Positions 43,741 through 53,832 of a stretch of DNA of 64,000 nt are shown here, one piece after another. A program made the translations under genes and the position numbers. The stretch is from Xenoacremonium recifei (taxonomy: Eukaryota; Ascomycota; Sordariomycetes; Hypocreales; Nectriaceae). The notes beneath the pieces are model-generated. The model had not been told where the DNA came from and made no database searches. It saw nothing but the letters and a program-made list of their open reading frames with translations. Each line of letters starts with the position of its first letter. Position 1 is the first letter of the stretch. The stretch lies in NCBI GenBank assembly GCA_012184525.1, contig WOFQ01000012.1:1-64000 (forward strand), written 5' to 3'.

Positions 43741-44971
43741 GTACCACCGTAGCGAGGGCAATTTGAGCGAAACGGAGGTGAAGCGTTCAGATGAGAAGAC
43801 AAGCAATGATAAGCAAGGGGGAGGAAGCCATCATCAGCATACCTAGAATAATCAGCCAGTCTCAATAAACGTCAGTATAACTTATTAAGAAGTGATACCT
43901 TATGCACCTGAGACCTCCTTTTTCCGGAATTATGGGCTAAAGGTTTGTACGTTGATACGCCTCACTGCATTGATAGTCGCACTTCAAAATCGACGGGACA
44001 GAGCCGGTCAACTCACCTAAGATTTAGAAAGTATCGAGGTACGAAGCTTAGGAGGTAGGTACCTTGTCCATCCTCGAAGCTTCGACGATGGCCGATGGAA
44101 GCGCAGGATGGCGAAGGAAGAACAAAGTACCCAAAAATAATGGCAGTGGGAGCTGGGATTCAATATGTTATGTAGATTCGACCAAGCCTCCAACGTCTCA
44201 TGTAATAAGAATCCCTAACCTCAATCTGATCTGAATCCCTAATGTAGTATCTGTATCTCGATCCTTAATCTCAATCCTGGATCTCAATCCTGAATCTCAA
44301 TCCTGAATCTCAATCCTGAATCTCAATCCTGAATCTCAATCCTGAATCTCAATCCTGAATCTCAATCCTGAATCTCAATCCTGAATCTCAATCCTGAATC
44401 TCAATCCAAACGACCATCCGGACACCGACAGTTAAGAAGCAACTAAAGAGTAGACCACAACCACTATGATCTATGGGTGTTGCGGGGTATGACCTCCGTA
44501 CTTGGGCTTAAGCCGGGATTCGGAACATTGGGACTACGAGACATCATCACACATTTACGTTATTGGATCGTAAGCACCTGGTCTTTTATAGGTCAGCAAG
44601 GAACTTGATCAAAGTCTGCGAAACAAAAAGAATGTGGGAAGAGAATCCGTCATAGGGTGGTGATACGTGTGTCATCAAGGAGATTTCAGGGTTAAAAAGC
44701 TCATGATGTTTGTTTAAAATCATCCGGAAATGAGGGACAAGAAAAAGCATTGACTAACCTTTTGGGATGATAAACCGTTGCTGAGGTGCTGTAGCAAGTT
44801 TCATCACACATCACATCGAGCAATTCGAAAGACACGCGTCTTCGTGACCGTTGCACAGGTTCTAATTGACCAGCAGACGATCTATGTACCCGTTGTTTTA
44901 GATCCATGTATCGTAAACCCAACCAAAGTCCTGGAAACCGGCCCAACACCATTGACATCATGAAACATCGT
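43741..44971. other. F-box 3' flank, minisatellite and P0 3' flank
   Basis: No gene is supported in this 1.2 kb. It holds the 13-bp minisatellite at 44254-44407. The frame that enters it from the P0 gene (down to 44701) exists only if the last P0 intron is not removed. Confidence 0.55.
44254..44407. repeat. 13-bp minisatellite
   Basis: Tandem copies of TCTCAATCCTGAA. The part 44282-44407 is perfect (about 9.7 copies); 44254-44281 holds degenerate copies such as ATCTCGATCCTTA and ATCTCAATCCTGG. Similar degenerate words (AATCTGATCTGAATCCCTAA) lie just before. The array is in the 3' flank of the P0 gene, about 565 bp past its stop. It has no spacers, so it is not a CRISPR array. Confidence 0.95.
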
Positions 44972-46020
44972 TTAGTCGCTAGGAAACAGTTAGCAGGCAA
45001 GTTATCATAAGCGCGTAGGAGGGGCACGTACAAAAGACCGCCGAAGCCCTCGTCATCCTCATCAGACTCCTCCTTCTCCTCCTCAGCAGCGGGAGCGGCC
45101 TCAGCAGCCTCGGTGGCAGCACCGGCGGCAGGGGCAGCAGCAGCGTAGGCGTCGGGGTTGGCAATGCGGTCCTTGAGCTGCTCGATCTCGGGCCAGCTGT
45201 ACTCGGTGCTGACAGCGACGGCAAGGACCTTCTTGTAGGAGTTGACGACGGAGTGCATGACCGAGGGCAGGGTGGGGAAGTTGATAGCCAGCGAGATGGT
45301 AGCAACAGTGGCGATGGCCTTGGTCAGGGTGCCGAGGAGCTGATCCTCACCAACATCGAGAACGCTGGGGGGGAAGGACTGGCCCTGATCGTAGACCTGC
45401 GCGATACCCATACCGTAGGTGAAGGGAGAGATGTTCAGCATGTTGAGCAGGGTAGCCTCAGAGGGGCCGACCTTGGAGCCGGCCTCAACGAGCTTGAGAT
45501 CGGTGGTAATTTCAATGGTACCACGGGCGATCTTGGTAGGAACACCGAGAGCCTGGAAGAACGAGGTCTTGCCGGGTTCCATACCGGTGTTGCCAGCAGG
45601 GACCCAGACATCGGCGGGAGCCAGAGCACCAGCACGGGCGGGAGCAGCAACCTTGTTGTCGAGGATGATGTCTCGGATCTCCTTCAGGTCCTCGTTGGTG
45701 AAGACGAAACCGACGTTGCCCTTGACGTGAGGCAGAAGACGCTCGTACTCGGGGGAGTCGTTGACGAAGATCTTGAGGGCACGGCGAACCTAGAATTGGC
45801 GCAATTAGCACAGTTCTTTCGCCGTCTCGCGAGGACTCTCAAAACGCACCATGGTGTTCTTGCCCATTAGGACAACACCCTTGCCACGGAGGGCAAGTCG
45901 GATCTCGTGCATCTGCTGAGAGCTGACATTGTCGATCTCGACGATGAAGATGGAGCTGTACTCCTCGAGCAAGCCCTTGAGCTTGTCGAAGTAGCCGGCC
46001 TTGTTAGTCTTGCCCCCCAT
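44972..46020 (-). CDS. RPP0: 60S acidic ribosomal protein P0
   Basis: Three exons on the minus strand: 46020-45850, 45789-45032 and 44978-44972; product 311 aa. P0 is the base of the ribosomal stalk and binds P1/P2 dimers and 25S rRNA. The N-terminal L10-like domain begins MGGKTNKAGYF and contains VVLMGKNTMVRRAL, rebuilt across intron 1. An Ala-rich hinge and the acidic EEKEESDEDDEGFGGLFD tail complete it. The last exon is only 7 nt (C GAC TAA) and supplies the last base of Phe, then Asp and stop, giving the conserved GFGGLFD ending. Without that splice the frame would run on for about 110 codons of unrelated sequence. The gene is divergent from TRM82. Confidence 0.95.
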
Positions 46021-46120
46021 ATCTTCTTATTTTATGAAGGCAGGTTGTTTAAGGGCAAGTTCGGGTATCTGTTGTGATTGTGGTTGATGAGGTTGGGGTC
46101 GTGATAGTTTCAGAAATTCC

Positions 46121-46132
46121 CTTTTTTTTGCG
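46121..46132 (+). promoter_or_regulatory. C(T)8GCG element, copy 1
   Basis: A C, eight T and GCG. It is 101 bp upstream of the P0 start (minus strand). The same 12-mer occurs at 46268 and at 50557. Confidence 0.4.
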
Positions 46133-46267
46133 CCCCGGGCCACAGAAAATGTGTGGTGAATTGTTGCGCCCGCTTAGGGCACATGAAGTCTAGTCTGCTT
46201 TCGGTAAGGCGTGGCGGCTGGGCGGGCGAGCTGGCGGGCCCCACGTGAAGGTACATGGCCGATGTAC

Positions 46268-46279
46268 CTTTTTTTTGCG
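46268..46279 (+). promoter_or_regulatory. C(T)8GCG element, copy 2
   Basis: Identical 12-mer to that at 46121, 102 bp upstream of the TRM82 start and directly after the 7-bp inverted repeat ending at 46268. Confidence 0.4.
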
Positions 46280-46291
46280 GCAGGTGGGTTC

Positions 46292-46299
46292 GCGATGAG
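46292..46299 (+). promoter_or_regulatory. PAC-type box GCGATGAG
   Basis: GCGATGAG(G)T matches the PAC element (GCGATGAG) known from promoters of ribosome-biogenesis and Pol I/III genes in fungi. It lies 82 bp before the TRM82 start. Binding by a Dot6/Tod6-type factor is inferred from the yeast case. Confidence 0.5.
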
Positions 46300-46380
46300 G
46301 TACAGCTTTTAAGTCAAGGCTGTGAGCTTTTCTCTCGTCAGACAGCGAACATCCATCATTGGCCTACTGTAAAGGCAAAG

Positions 46381-48173
46381 ATGAAGCTCTCATACAATGC
46401 CTTGCATCTTGTAGGCAACATTTTATTTGCCGCTCGAGGAGGCAAGATCCACTCATTCTGCCTGAACAAAAGTGTTCCTCTCTCGACATGGAAGCATCCC
46501 GATGTCGACAAGGTCAACGAGGCTGTAAAGGCCATTGCCGCTCAAAAAGCCGAGGCTGGGCAACCAGCAGCTGAAAGCGCCGGGGTTATCGAGAACGAAG
46601 ATCATGAAGAACCCCCTGCCAAAAGACGAAAGCGTCAAGATGACGACGAAGTCAACGACAAGGCTGAGGAGGCTGGCACCACCCAAACCTCAAGTGCTCA
46701 GAAAGCCGAGAATGCGAGTGCTGGTAAAAAGAAAGGGGGCAAGAAGAGCAAGGATAGGCAGAAGTCTGAAAACCAGAACAAGGATCGACTCATTTCTCGA
46801 GTGCCTGACCGACCAGTCATTTCTCATTTGACGGGCACGGCGGATGGCAAGTATCTACTGGCGATAACATCCCACGACAAGACTATTTGGGTATTCGAGC
46901 ATGATGGACAGGGCCAGCTCATTCTGCTCAGTCAACGGTTAGTTCCATTCCCATCTTTAGTCCATATTGGCTCGCGTCTCATTCAGTATAGGGTCATGCC
47001 TAAGCGGCCGAGCTCTGTCGTGATCTCCGAGTCCGACTCGCAGATCATCTATGCCGACAAGTTCGGCGATGTTTACAGTCTACCTCTCCTCTGGGACCCA
47101 TCTACCACTCCTGCGGCGGCCCAGACGTCGACCTCAGTCCCGTCGGAGAAGCCCATGTATAAGCCATCCGCGGATACCACGACAGTGCACTCCAAGCGAA
47201 ACCTCCAGGCCTTAGAAAACCAGACTCGCCAGATGAAGCTTGCTGGCCAAGGAGACAATTCACAGGGCGCCAAACAGGAGGGTCCTCCATTTAAGCTGAA
47301 TTTCCTCCTTGGACACGTCTCCATGCTTAATGCCGTGACATTGGGGGAGAGCGAAGGACGACGGTACATCATAACCGGCGACCGCGACGAGCACATTCGC
47401 ATATCGCGATACATGCCCCAAACACATGTCATAGTGGGCTTCTGCCTGGGCCACAAGGAGTTCGTGAGCAGTCTGCTCGTGCCTCCTTCGCGAAGCAACA
47501 TTCTCATCTCAGGTGGAGGTGACAATGAGCTGTTCATTTGGGATTGGAAGAACCGCCGCCTTCTCTCCAAAGAAGACCTCCTCAGCCCCGTCCGCAAGTT
47601 TGTTCCAGAGCAGACCACAGTTGCTGTTACTCAGCTCCGCAGTGTCACGCATCAGATACAATCTGGACAACACACGTTCATTCTGGCGATTTGTGAAAAG
47701 TAAGCTCTACCTCATCCTTTTCCACGCTATCCCCAAATCCTAACAGTCACTGCAGAGTCCCCGTCGTGTTCTGTTGGACACTCAGCCCCGAAAACACTCT
47801 AGAGAACCTGTCTACCATCGCGCTTGATGGCAACCCCTTGGATATCTGCACATTCCAAATGGCCAACGGGGAATTCAAGCTCGTCATCACCGTCCAACCC
47901 TTTGCCACCGAGCCAGAAGCGAAGAACATCTACATTGCCGCTCTTGATTTGATTGAGCCGGGTAGCGACGGTCCCAGCCCAGGACAAAAATGGCACTTTC
48001 TCCAAGATACAACGTTCGAGGCCGAAGAACCCGATGTGCCGGAGGAGGAACTTGACGCATTGCTGTACACTACGGAACTTCTAAGAAAGGTGAAGGAAGC
48101 TCCCAAGGCCCAGGAATCCAAGGACGGGGAAGAGCCATATGAAGAAGAGAAAGTTCCGGTGGTGAGAGCTTAG
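46381..48173 (+). CDS. TRM82: tRNA (m7G46) methyltransferase non-catalytic subunit, WD repeat
   Basis: Three exons: 46381-46937, 46992-47699 and 47756-48173; product about 560 aa. It is the WD40 partner of Trm8 in the complex that makes 7-methylguanosine at position 46 of tRNA. The start MKLSYNALHL precedes the first blade; an acidic/basic low-complexity insert (about 80-140, with KRRKRQDDDE and KKKGGKKSKD) follows. Blades include VISHLTGTADGKYLLAITSHDKTIWVF, IIYADKFGDVYSLPL, IITGDRDEHIRISRY and ILISGGGDNELFIWDW. The intron 46938-46991 is 54 nt with no stop; its removal gives LSQRVMPKRPSSV, the expected family sequence. The C-terminus is acidic. Confidence 0.88.
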
Positions 48174-48766
48174 AAGGCGATAAACAACTAAAAGGCGGTC
48201 AAGAAGGAGGATTTCGGATTACCTTATCTAGACACCTTCATTGTAATAGAGAAGCTTTCTAGGCATGCCATTTTGAAAGCCAAGTTCATCATCCTCGATC
48301 ACATGTAGAGTCTCAACCTCGGGCGTCCTTGCGCAGAATCATCATGATCATTGTCTACGTTCGCAACAACTAAACCTCATGTAATCGTCTAAGCCCTTTC
48401 TAAACGCCAACCAGCCATATCGAATGCACCTATCGTCACCTCTGATGCCCAAAAATATTATCAACCGCCGAATTTTGGGCAAACACCTCAACCCCTCCCC
48501 TTTCTTTTCGTCGTGAAGACGCTTGAATAGCCCGTCTCACCACATGGTATCATGGAGAAATCAGGGAACAACTCAAATTCCCAGGATTCGCGTGTTCAGT
48601 TCCATGGAAACTCCCACGCCTGCTCGCAACGCACCATTATACTTCACCACGAAGTCGGATTCTCTCTCGTGACGGGATCATCGAGACGATTTGCTTACGT
48701 GGAAACACCCGGTAGGGCGATGAAGATATCTACAGCGCCCCAAGAAGGGCACTTATCGGCAGCAGC
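48174..48766. other. Convergent 3' flanks of TRM82 and J-protein gene
   Basis: No gene is supported. The frame 48552-49040 (+) lies mostly antisense to the last exon of the J-protein gene. Confidence 0.5.
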
Positions 48767-50202
48767 TTACTGCGAAGCGCACTGGACGCGCTCGCCACCA
48801 GGATGGCCATCCTCGTCCTCATCATCCATCATGCCGCTGGGGCTGCCAAAGACTCTCTGGGACGAACCATCGAGATCCTCCAAGTCCGCAGGCTCGGTCA
48901 TAGCCTCGGGCGGGGGAATGTTCAGGGGGGTTGGGGCAGGAAGGATCTGTCGGAGTGACTCAAAAGCAGCCTCATCCATAGTCCAGTTCTTCTCGGGGAA
49001 CTTGACGTTGAAGCGGATGTACATGTTGCCGCAGTCGTGATGGCGGGGAGTAGGCATACCCTGGCCACGGATCATCTTGACAGCATCTTGTGGAGTGATT
49101 AGTCTGGTAGGTCAAAACATATGAGCAGAATACGAAGCTTACCTTGAGCAATCGCCTCACCGGGCAGGATGTCGATGCTGAGCCATCGGTCGTCGAGATG
49201 CTCGATGTAGATGGTGCCACCAGCCAGCGCCGTGACGAGGTCGATATCGCAGTTGTAGAGCAGGTCGTCCTCCTTGCGAGTAAATCGGGGATGGGGCTTC
49301 TGCTCAATCTCGAAAACGACATCACCAGCCTGGACACCAGGAGCTTGGTCACCTTCGCCCCGGAACTCAACCTTGGTGCCGCTGCGGACGCCTCGGTCGA
49401 CGTGGACGTGCAGAACCTTCCGGTCGACGATGGTCTTCTTGCCGTTGCACTGCTTGCAGCGGTCCTTCTCCTTGATGATCTCACCCTCGCCGTTACAGTC
49501 GGGGCAGACGGTCTGGAAGCGCTGGATCATGGGGCCCATCTGGCGCATCATGGTCTTCATACCGTGACCGTCACAGCCAGGACATCTCTTAACCGCGCCC
49601 TCCTTGCCGCCAAGACCCTCGCACTTGGGGCAGATGATTGACCGTTGAAGGGCCAGCTTGGAGATCTTGCCGCGGTAGATGTCCTCAAGCGAGACCTTGT
49701 GGGTGTGGTGGATGGTGCGAGCCTTGGGGGGGCCGCGGCTGTTCATGCCGCCAAACATGCCGCCGAGGCCACCGCCAAAGCTGCCGCCGCCGAAGAACTG
49801 GGCAAACAGGTCCTCGGCAGCCATGCCACCGCCACCGGCACCTCCCTCGAGGCCGGCCTCGCCATATTGGTCATAGATCTGTCGCTTCTGGGAGTCGGAA
49901 AGAATCTCGTAGGCGTGCGAGATCTCCTTGAATTTTTCTTCGGCCGCGGGGTTGTGGGCGTTTTTGTCTGTTCAAGTTAGAGACTTGCTATGCTGGTTGA
50001 AATCTGTAGGTTGAGCATACCAGGGTGGTACTTCAGAGCACCGGTCTTGTAGGCCTTCTTCAGCTCCTGCTCGGTAGCCGTGGGGGAGACCTGGTCAAAA
50101 TGTCAATCAGCCTGGGAACTATTGCGGGCGCGATATAACCAGACTCCGGAAGAGAAGAAAACATACACCCAGGGTATCGTAGTACTTGGTCTCCTTGACC
50201 AT
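48767..50202 (-). CDS. YDJ1: Class A J-protein co-chaperone (Ydj1/Mas5 type)
   Basis: Four exons on the minus strand: 50202-50167 (36 nt), 50090-50021, 49967-49143 and 49086-48767; product 416 aa. It stimulates the ATPase of cytosolic Hsp70 and helps protein folding and import into mitochondria and the ER. The J domain opens MVKETKYYDTLGVSP; the HPD motif is rebuilt across the 49968-50020 intron. A Gly-rich region (FFGGGSFGGGLGGMFGG) follows, then four CxxCxGxG-type zinc repeats (CPKCEGLG, CPGCDGHG, CPDCNGEG, CKQCNGKK) and the C-terminal substrate-binding domains. The last residues CASQ form a CaaX farnesylation box, as in yeast Ydj1. Confidence 0.95.
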
Positions 50203-51717
50203 TTTGACGGCGCTGGTGTGGAGTGCCTAAAGAAGAAGTCGAAGAAGAATCGAGGTTCGAACGATAGAATGAGGCTGGTGAGAGCGCACGGGGAGTAACG
50301 GGACTCTGAGAAGCGACGAATTAGTCAGGAGTTTCGCAGCGATAAGCGAGTGACGAGGCGCAGACAGCAGATCTGACAAGCAAGCGAGATTCCGGCAGCG
50401 CAACCAGTGAATCAAGCAGAGGAAGGATTGCTGGCGAGAGAAGATGCTGGAGGTCTGACGGAGGGGGGGAAGGTGCTTGATATTCATTCGTACGTACCTT
50501 GCCCACCCAAGGTTATCTCTAACTCCGGTGGCGGGGCTGACGAGAAGTTCCACAGGCTTTTTTTTGCGACGCAGAATCTGGGGGAAGAGGAGGAATGGAA
50601 TCAACTTTGTAAAAATTCGACCCGGATAGCAGCAGCAGCGGTAGATACTCGGTCGGTCCAGGCGGATTGCAGGTTCAGCTGGCTTACAGTTTGTGAAGCG
50701 CTGAAGTTGATGCGGGACGGGGTTTTTGAACAAAGGGAGGCTGCAGGCACATCGCGGGAGTGCATGCGCCTCATGGAACTGTGTAGAAGAAAGTCGACGC
50801 TGTGGCGGTGCTGATAATGCACGACCTGGGCGGGGACCTGCTGGGGGGGCCTCAGGTGCAGCGAGCTGACGACTCGTGAATTCGCCCACGGACTGCCTGA
50901 TGGGAGCGCTGCAGGAGAATTCCTGATTCAGGCAACTTGGCGATAAATTTGCTTTTTATCCAGTTCCGAATTTTACAGCAAACGCCTACTTCGACGCCGC
51001 ATTTGGGAGGCAGCCTTCTGCAATACCTCAGGGTCCCCGCGAGGCTGAGGTGGGCTGCGGCCCCCTGACGCAATGTACCTCCTTAACACAGAATCTCATG
51101 GATTTTTTTCCCTCTCCAACCGCAGGGTCCGATCCCACTCCACTGGATGCAACCTCCGAGGCCCCGATTTTAGCACCCGACCTGGTCCAGCCCGAACAAG
51201 CAAAGACGACCAATTCGCGGGACTGCTACTGGCCAACCAGCTGTCGCCGCGACCTGGTAGGCGGATGCGCTTCCAAGGCAGCTCAGCAGCTTCTTGAGAC
51301 AAACTCCGCTAACGAAAGTGCCCGGTCGAACTCCGTCCCGTCCCTTCGTCTTCCTCCTAACGCTTCCATCCATCAAGAGAATCTGTGGCCGAACACTGGA
51401 CCGGGCCGCGGTGACTCGCTGGTTGATGATGATGGCAATTACCAAGGAGACCAGCCAGGTGTTTCTGGGGACGTCTAAGGCGGCTGACATTACAAAGCCT
51501 ATCAACCTTAGCTGACATTACCACAAGATTTTTGCCCCCTTACTTACACCATCACAAGGTAAATAAATACTCCAACGTTCACTGTCAGCTTGCGCTTGAA
51601 GATCAATCACCAAAAGATCAAGCAGAGTGTGTGGCAGATGGTTGTATCGCTGTAATACCATAAAGCTACCAAGCCTTCTCACGTATCTGTTCTTCGTGTT
51701 ATCCCATTCTTCCTCAC
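50203..51717. other. 1.5-kb upstream region of YDJ1, no gene seen
   Basis: No gene is supported. It holds a third C(T)8GCG element at 50557-50568. Overlapping frames at 50227-50889 and 51050-51505 are open on both strands but have no domain features. Confidence 0.5.
50557..50568. promoter_or_regulatory. C(T)8GCG element, copy 3
   Basis: Same 12-mer as at 46121 and 46268. It lies 355 bp upstream of the YDJ1 start; relative to the gene it reads CGC(A)8G. Confidence 0.35.
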
Positions 51718-52422
51718 TCACTCGCTCTCCTTCGGTTCCCGAGCCTCTGAGTCTCCAGCTTTTGAATCTCCGTCTGACGATTTTTGTTTAGCCACTTTTT
51801 TTTCATGATGCTTTTTTTTAACAGCGAAAATCCACTTATTCGCCTTGTTCAGCTCTGTTTGTAGTTGATCAACTCTCTTCGAGAGTGCTACTTTTGCTGT
51901 GAGGAGATCCCAGTTCACAGCATTTACTGTGTTGTATAGCTCTTCGAGGGCTTTGTACTCAGCCGTCGCTCGTACTCTTGCCGCCTCATAGTCCCGCTGC
52001 CGAATATTGCCAATATTTCCCCTGGAAGGTACAGCGTTCGCCTCGCGCCAAGTGATGACCCTCGGCATTGCACTGCCATATTGATTCGGATAGGGGACGC
52101 TCAAGTCTAAGTTTGGGTATACGTCTTGAAATTGGTGCCAGAGTTTTGAGTTCGGATAGTCTCGAGGGAACATGATCACAAGCATCCGGTGTGCCCCCCA
52201 TCCCTCCCGTTTTCCCAGGCGATGTCTTCTAGCGTGTGATGTGCCGCGGGTTATACGTAGATGCGGAACACATCTGAGCCATTCTTGTCTTCTCTAATGT
52301 TCCAATAGGTGGCGGTATTGCGCATATTCCTATCGAGCTCGTCGGTACCACTCTCGTTCCTCTTCTTCGGTCGATTGTTCGTCATGGACGGATATGCGAG
52401 AGTAGGGGGGATAAGTATCCAT
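51718..52422 (-). pseudogene. Broken tandem paralog with two in-frame TAG codons
   Basis: The minus frame from the ATG at 52422 to the stop at 51718 is 235 codons long without a frameshift, but codons 31 (52330-52332) and 43 (52294-52296) are TAG. On both sides of the stops it aligns with the intact paralog at 53095-53832: MDTYPPYSRISVHDEQSTEE against MEDYPDFHYRETVPSHSSEE, then EYAQYRHLL against EYRQYHRLL, then AHRMLVIMFPRDYPNSKLWH against AHRMLFIMFPENYPGSETWH. The C-terminal part (coiled coil, then Lys-rich and acidic tail) differs from the paralog. The part from 52185 down is still open for 155 codons. Either a recent pseudogene or a gene started from an internal ATG (52185). Confidence 0.7.
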
Positions 52423-52932
52423 GGTATGCCGTAAAAGCTGTACTCTTCACTCTTCGAAATGATGTTTTTGAGGAAGGAAGAACTTGAGGGGGAAAAGAAA
52501 CGTGATCGCGTCAGACTGTTTACTTGGTTGGCGTTGCACCTGCCCCAATTGAGGTTTTCGCCAATAGCGTAACGACCTCCTTGGCTCCCTCGGGAACTAA
52601 TGGGGGCAAGAGCATCCTTCAATCATATAATGCAGACAAGTTTTACGATTGCGAGCCGTGGGAAAGTATTCTGGTGACATCGATGGAGGCTCAAATTTGC
52701 GCAGGATCCTTGCTCTAAGTTATACCGTCACGAAGTGCTCGAAGCTCATTGTCGAGCTACGCTTGAAGTTTGATCATCATGGAATCAGGGCGGAATAATT
52801 GAGGGACGATCAATATCTTTGCTAGCTAGATTTACCAACTCTCCATGCGCAGTCAATCCCTACGATCTCGTATCGGCGCAATCTTCTTCGATGCGTTCTA
52901 TTATACGCATTCCGCTCTTTCTGCTCATTCTC
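52423..52932. other. Gap between tandem paralogs
   Basis: The DNA just upstream of the broken copy's ATG (AGCTTTTAC...ACC) resembles that upstream of the intact copy (GAGAGCTTTTACATC), so the duplication includes some 5' flank. No other gene is supported. Confidence 0.45.
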
Positions 52933-53094
52933 TCAGCTGCCTCGATATCCAACCATTTCCTTCGCGAGATATTTGGGTATGCGGATCCGACGTTTCTCAA
53001 TTCGAGTCTCCGATTCCTGATGCTTCTTATCCGTGTTCTTGCACCGCTGCCAGAGTTCATTCACATCGGAACGCAATCCGTCGATTAATAGGCC
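52933..53094 (-). other. In-frame coding-like continuation past the paralog's stop
   Basis: Directly after the TAA at 53095-53097 the same minus frame stays open for 53 codons to a TGA at 52933-52935. It reads GLLIDGLRSDVNELWQRCKN and then a highly charged helical stretch (KKHQESETRIEKRRIRIPKY). That matches the heptad-like style of the coiled coil just before the TAA. It may be a former C-terminus cut off by a nonsense mutation, a read-through extension or chance. Confidence 0.4.
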
Positions 53095-53832
53095 TTATGA
53101 GTTCCTTAAGTCGAAAAGCTCTGCTTCAAGACGGCCGATGGCGCGATGAACTTTTTCCCAAAGAGCGTTCTGCTCCTCGCTGATCTCGTCTTCATTTCCC
53201 TTAAGGTGACTGCACTTGTCTTCAAGTAATGACACGCGTGCGAGCGGGGCGTCCATCGTTGCGTTCGTTGTGGCGAGTGTTTCCGCCGGGTTCCGGGAAT
53301 CCCGTTCATCCTTTTCGCCCTGCTCTTCAAAATCATCCGGCATCTTCCGTTTGATGGCAGTGGTAAATGGAACGAGGATAGAGACATCAGTTTTCTTCTG
53401 CGACTTCTCATTCCTGGCGCTTGATGGCGGCGTGGAGTCTCGCGCAAACCATTTGTAAACGCCTGCAGCTCGCTTCCCACATTCGTTTGGATAAGGAATG
53501 TTCAAGTTTGCGTTAGGAAAAGCTGTCTGGAAGGAGTGCCAGGTTTCCGATCCGGGGTAGTTTTCCGGGAACATAATGAACAGCATTCGGTGTGCCGCCC
53601 AAGTACGGGGTGCACCACGTCTTCCCAATGCATGGCGCTGTGCCTCTTTCGTGGATTCAGTGGTGCGAAGTTGAGAAACGTTCTTCTTCCAGGCTTCTCT
53701 CTCTTCATCCGAAAGAAGGCGGTGGTATTGTCTGTACTCATAGAGGGCGGCCAAGTACCATTTCTGTTCGAGCTCTTCAGAAGAATGGCTCGGGACCGTC
53801 TCTCGATAGTGGAAGTCGGGGTAATCCTCCAT
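53095..53832 (-). CDS. Hypothetical coiled-coil protein, tandem paralog
   Basis: Single exon on the minus strand, 245 aa from the ATG at 53832. This start is chosen because the broken paralog's ATG aligns with it; the frame is open 35 codons further upstream. I do not recognise a family. The N-terminal half (about 1-130) is shared with the paralog and is rich in aromatic and charged residues (EELEQKWYLAALYEYRQYHRLL, AHRMLFIMFPENYPG, WHSFQTAFPNANLNIPYPNE). The C-terminal half is acidic and predicted coiled coil (VSLLEDKCSHLKGNEDEISEEQNALWEKVHRAIGRLEAEL). Its TAA stop is followed by 53 further in-frame sense codons of similar helical character. Confidence 0.65.
   Translation of the reverse strand: MEDYPDFHYRETVPSHSSEELEQKWYLAALYEYRQYHRLLSDEEREAWKKNVSQLRTTESTKEAQRHALGRRGAPRTWAAHRMLFIMFPENYPGSETWHSFQTAFPNANLNIPYPNECGKRAAGVYKWFARDSTPPSSARNEKSQKKTDVSILVPFTTAIKRKMPDDFEEQGEKDERDSRNPAETLATTNATMDAPLARVSLLEDKCSHLKGNEDEISEEQNALWEKVHRAIGRLEAELFDLRNS

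Larger units (their letters stand above)
46021..46380. promoter_or_regulatory. Divergent promoter of RPP0 and TRM82
   Basis: This 360-bp region serves two translation-related genes. It contains two C(T)8GCG elements (46121-46132 and 46268-46279), an E-box CACGTG (46242-46247), an inverted repeat GGTACAT-N5-ATGTACC (46250-46268) and a PAC box (46292-46299). The sites are read directly; their use is inferred. Confidence 0.6.

Noticed and set aside
44254..44407. Possible CRISPR array
   Set aside because: Units are head-to-tail without spacers and only 13 bp long; the genome is fungal.
45253..45870. Plus-strand ORF of 205 codons
   Set aside because: It is antisense to the P0 coding sequence, which has all family motifs.
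49144..49641. Plus-strand ORF of 165 codons
   Set aside because: Antisense shadow of the zinc-finger and C-terminal region of the J-protein.
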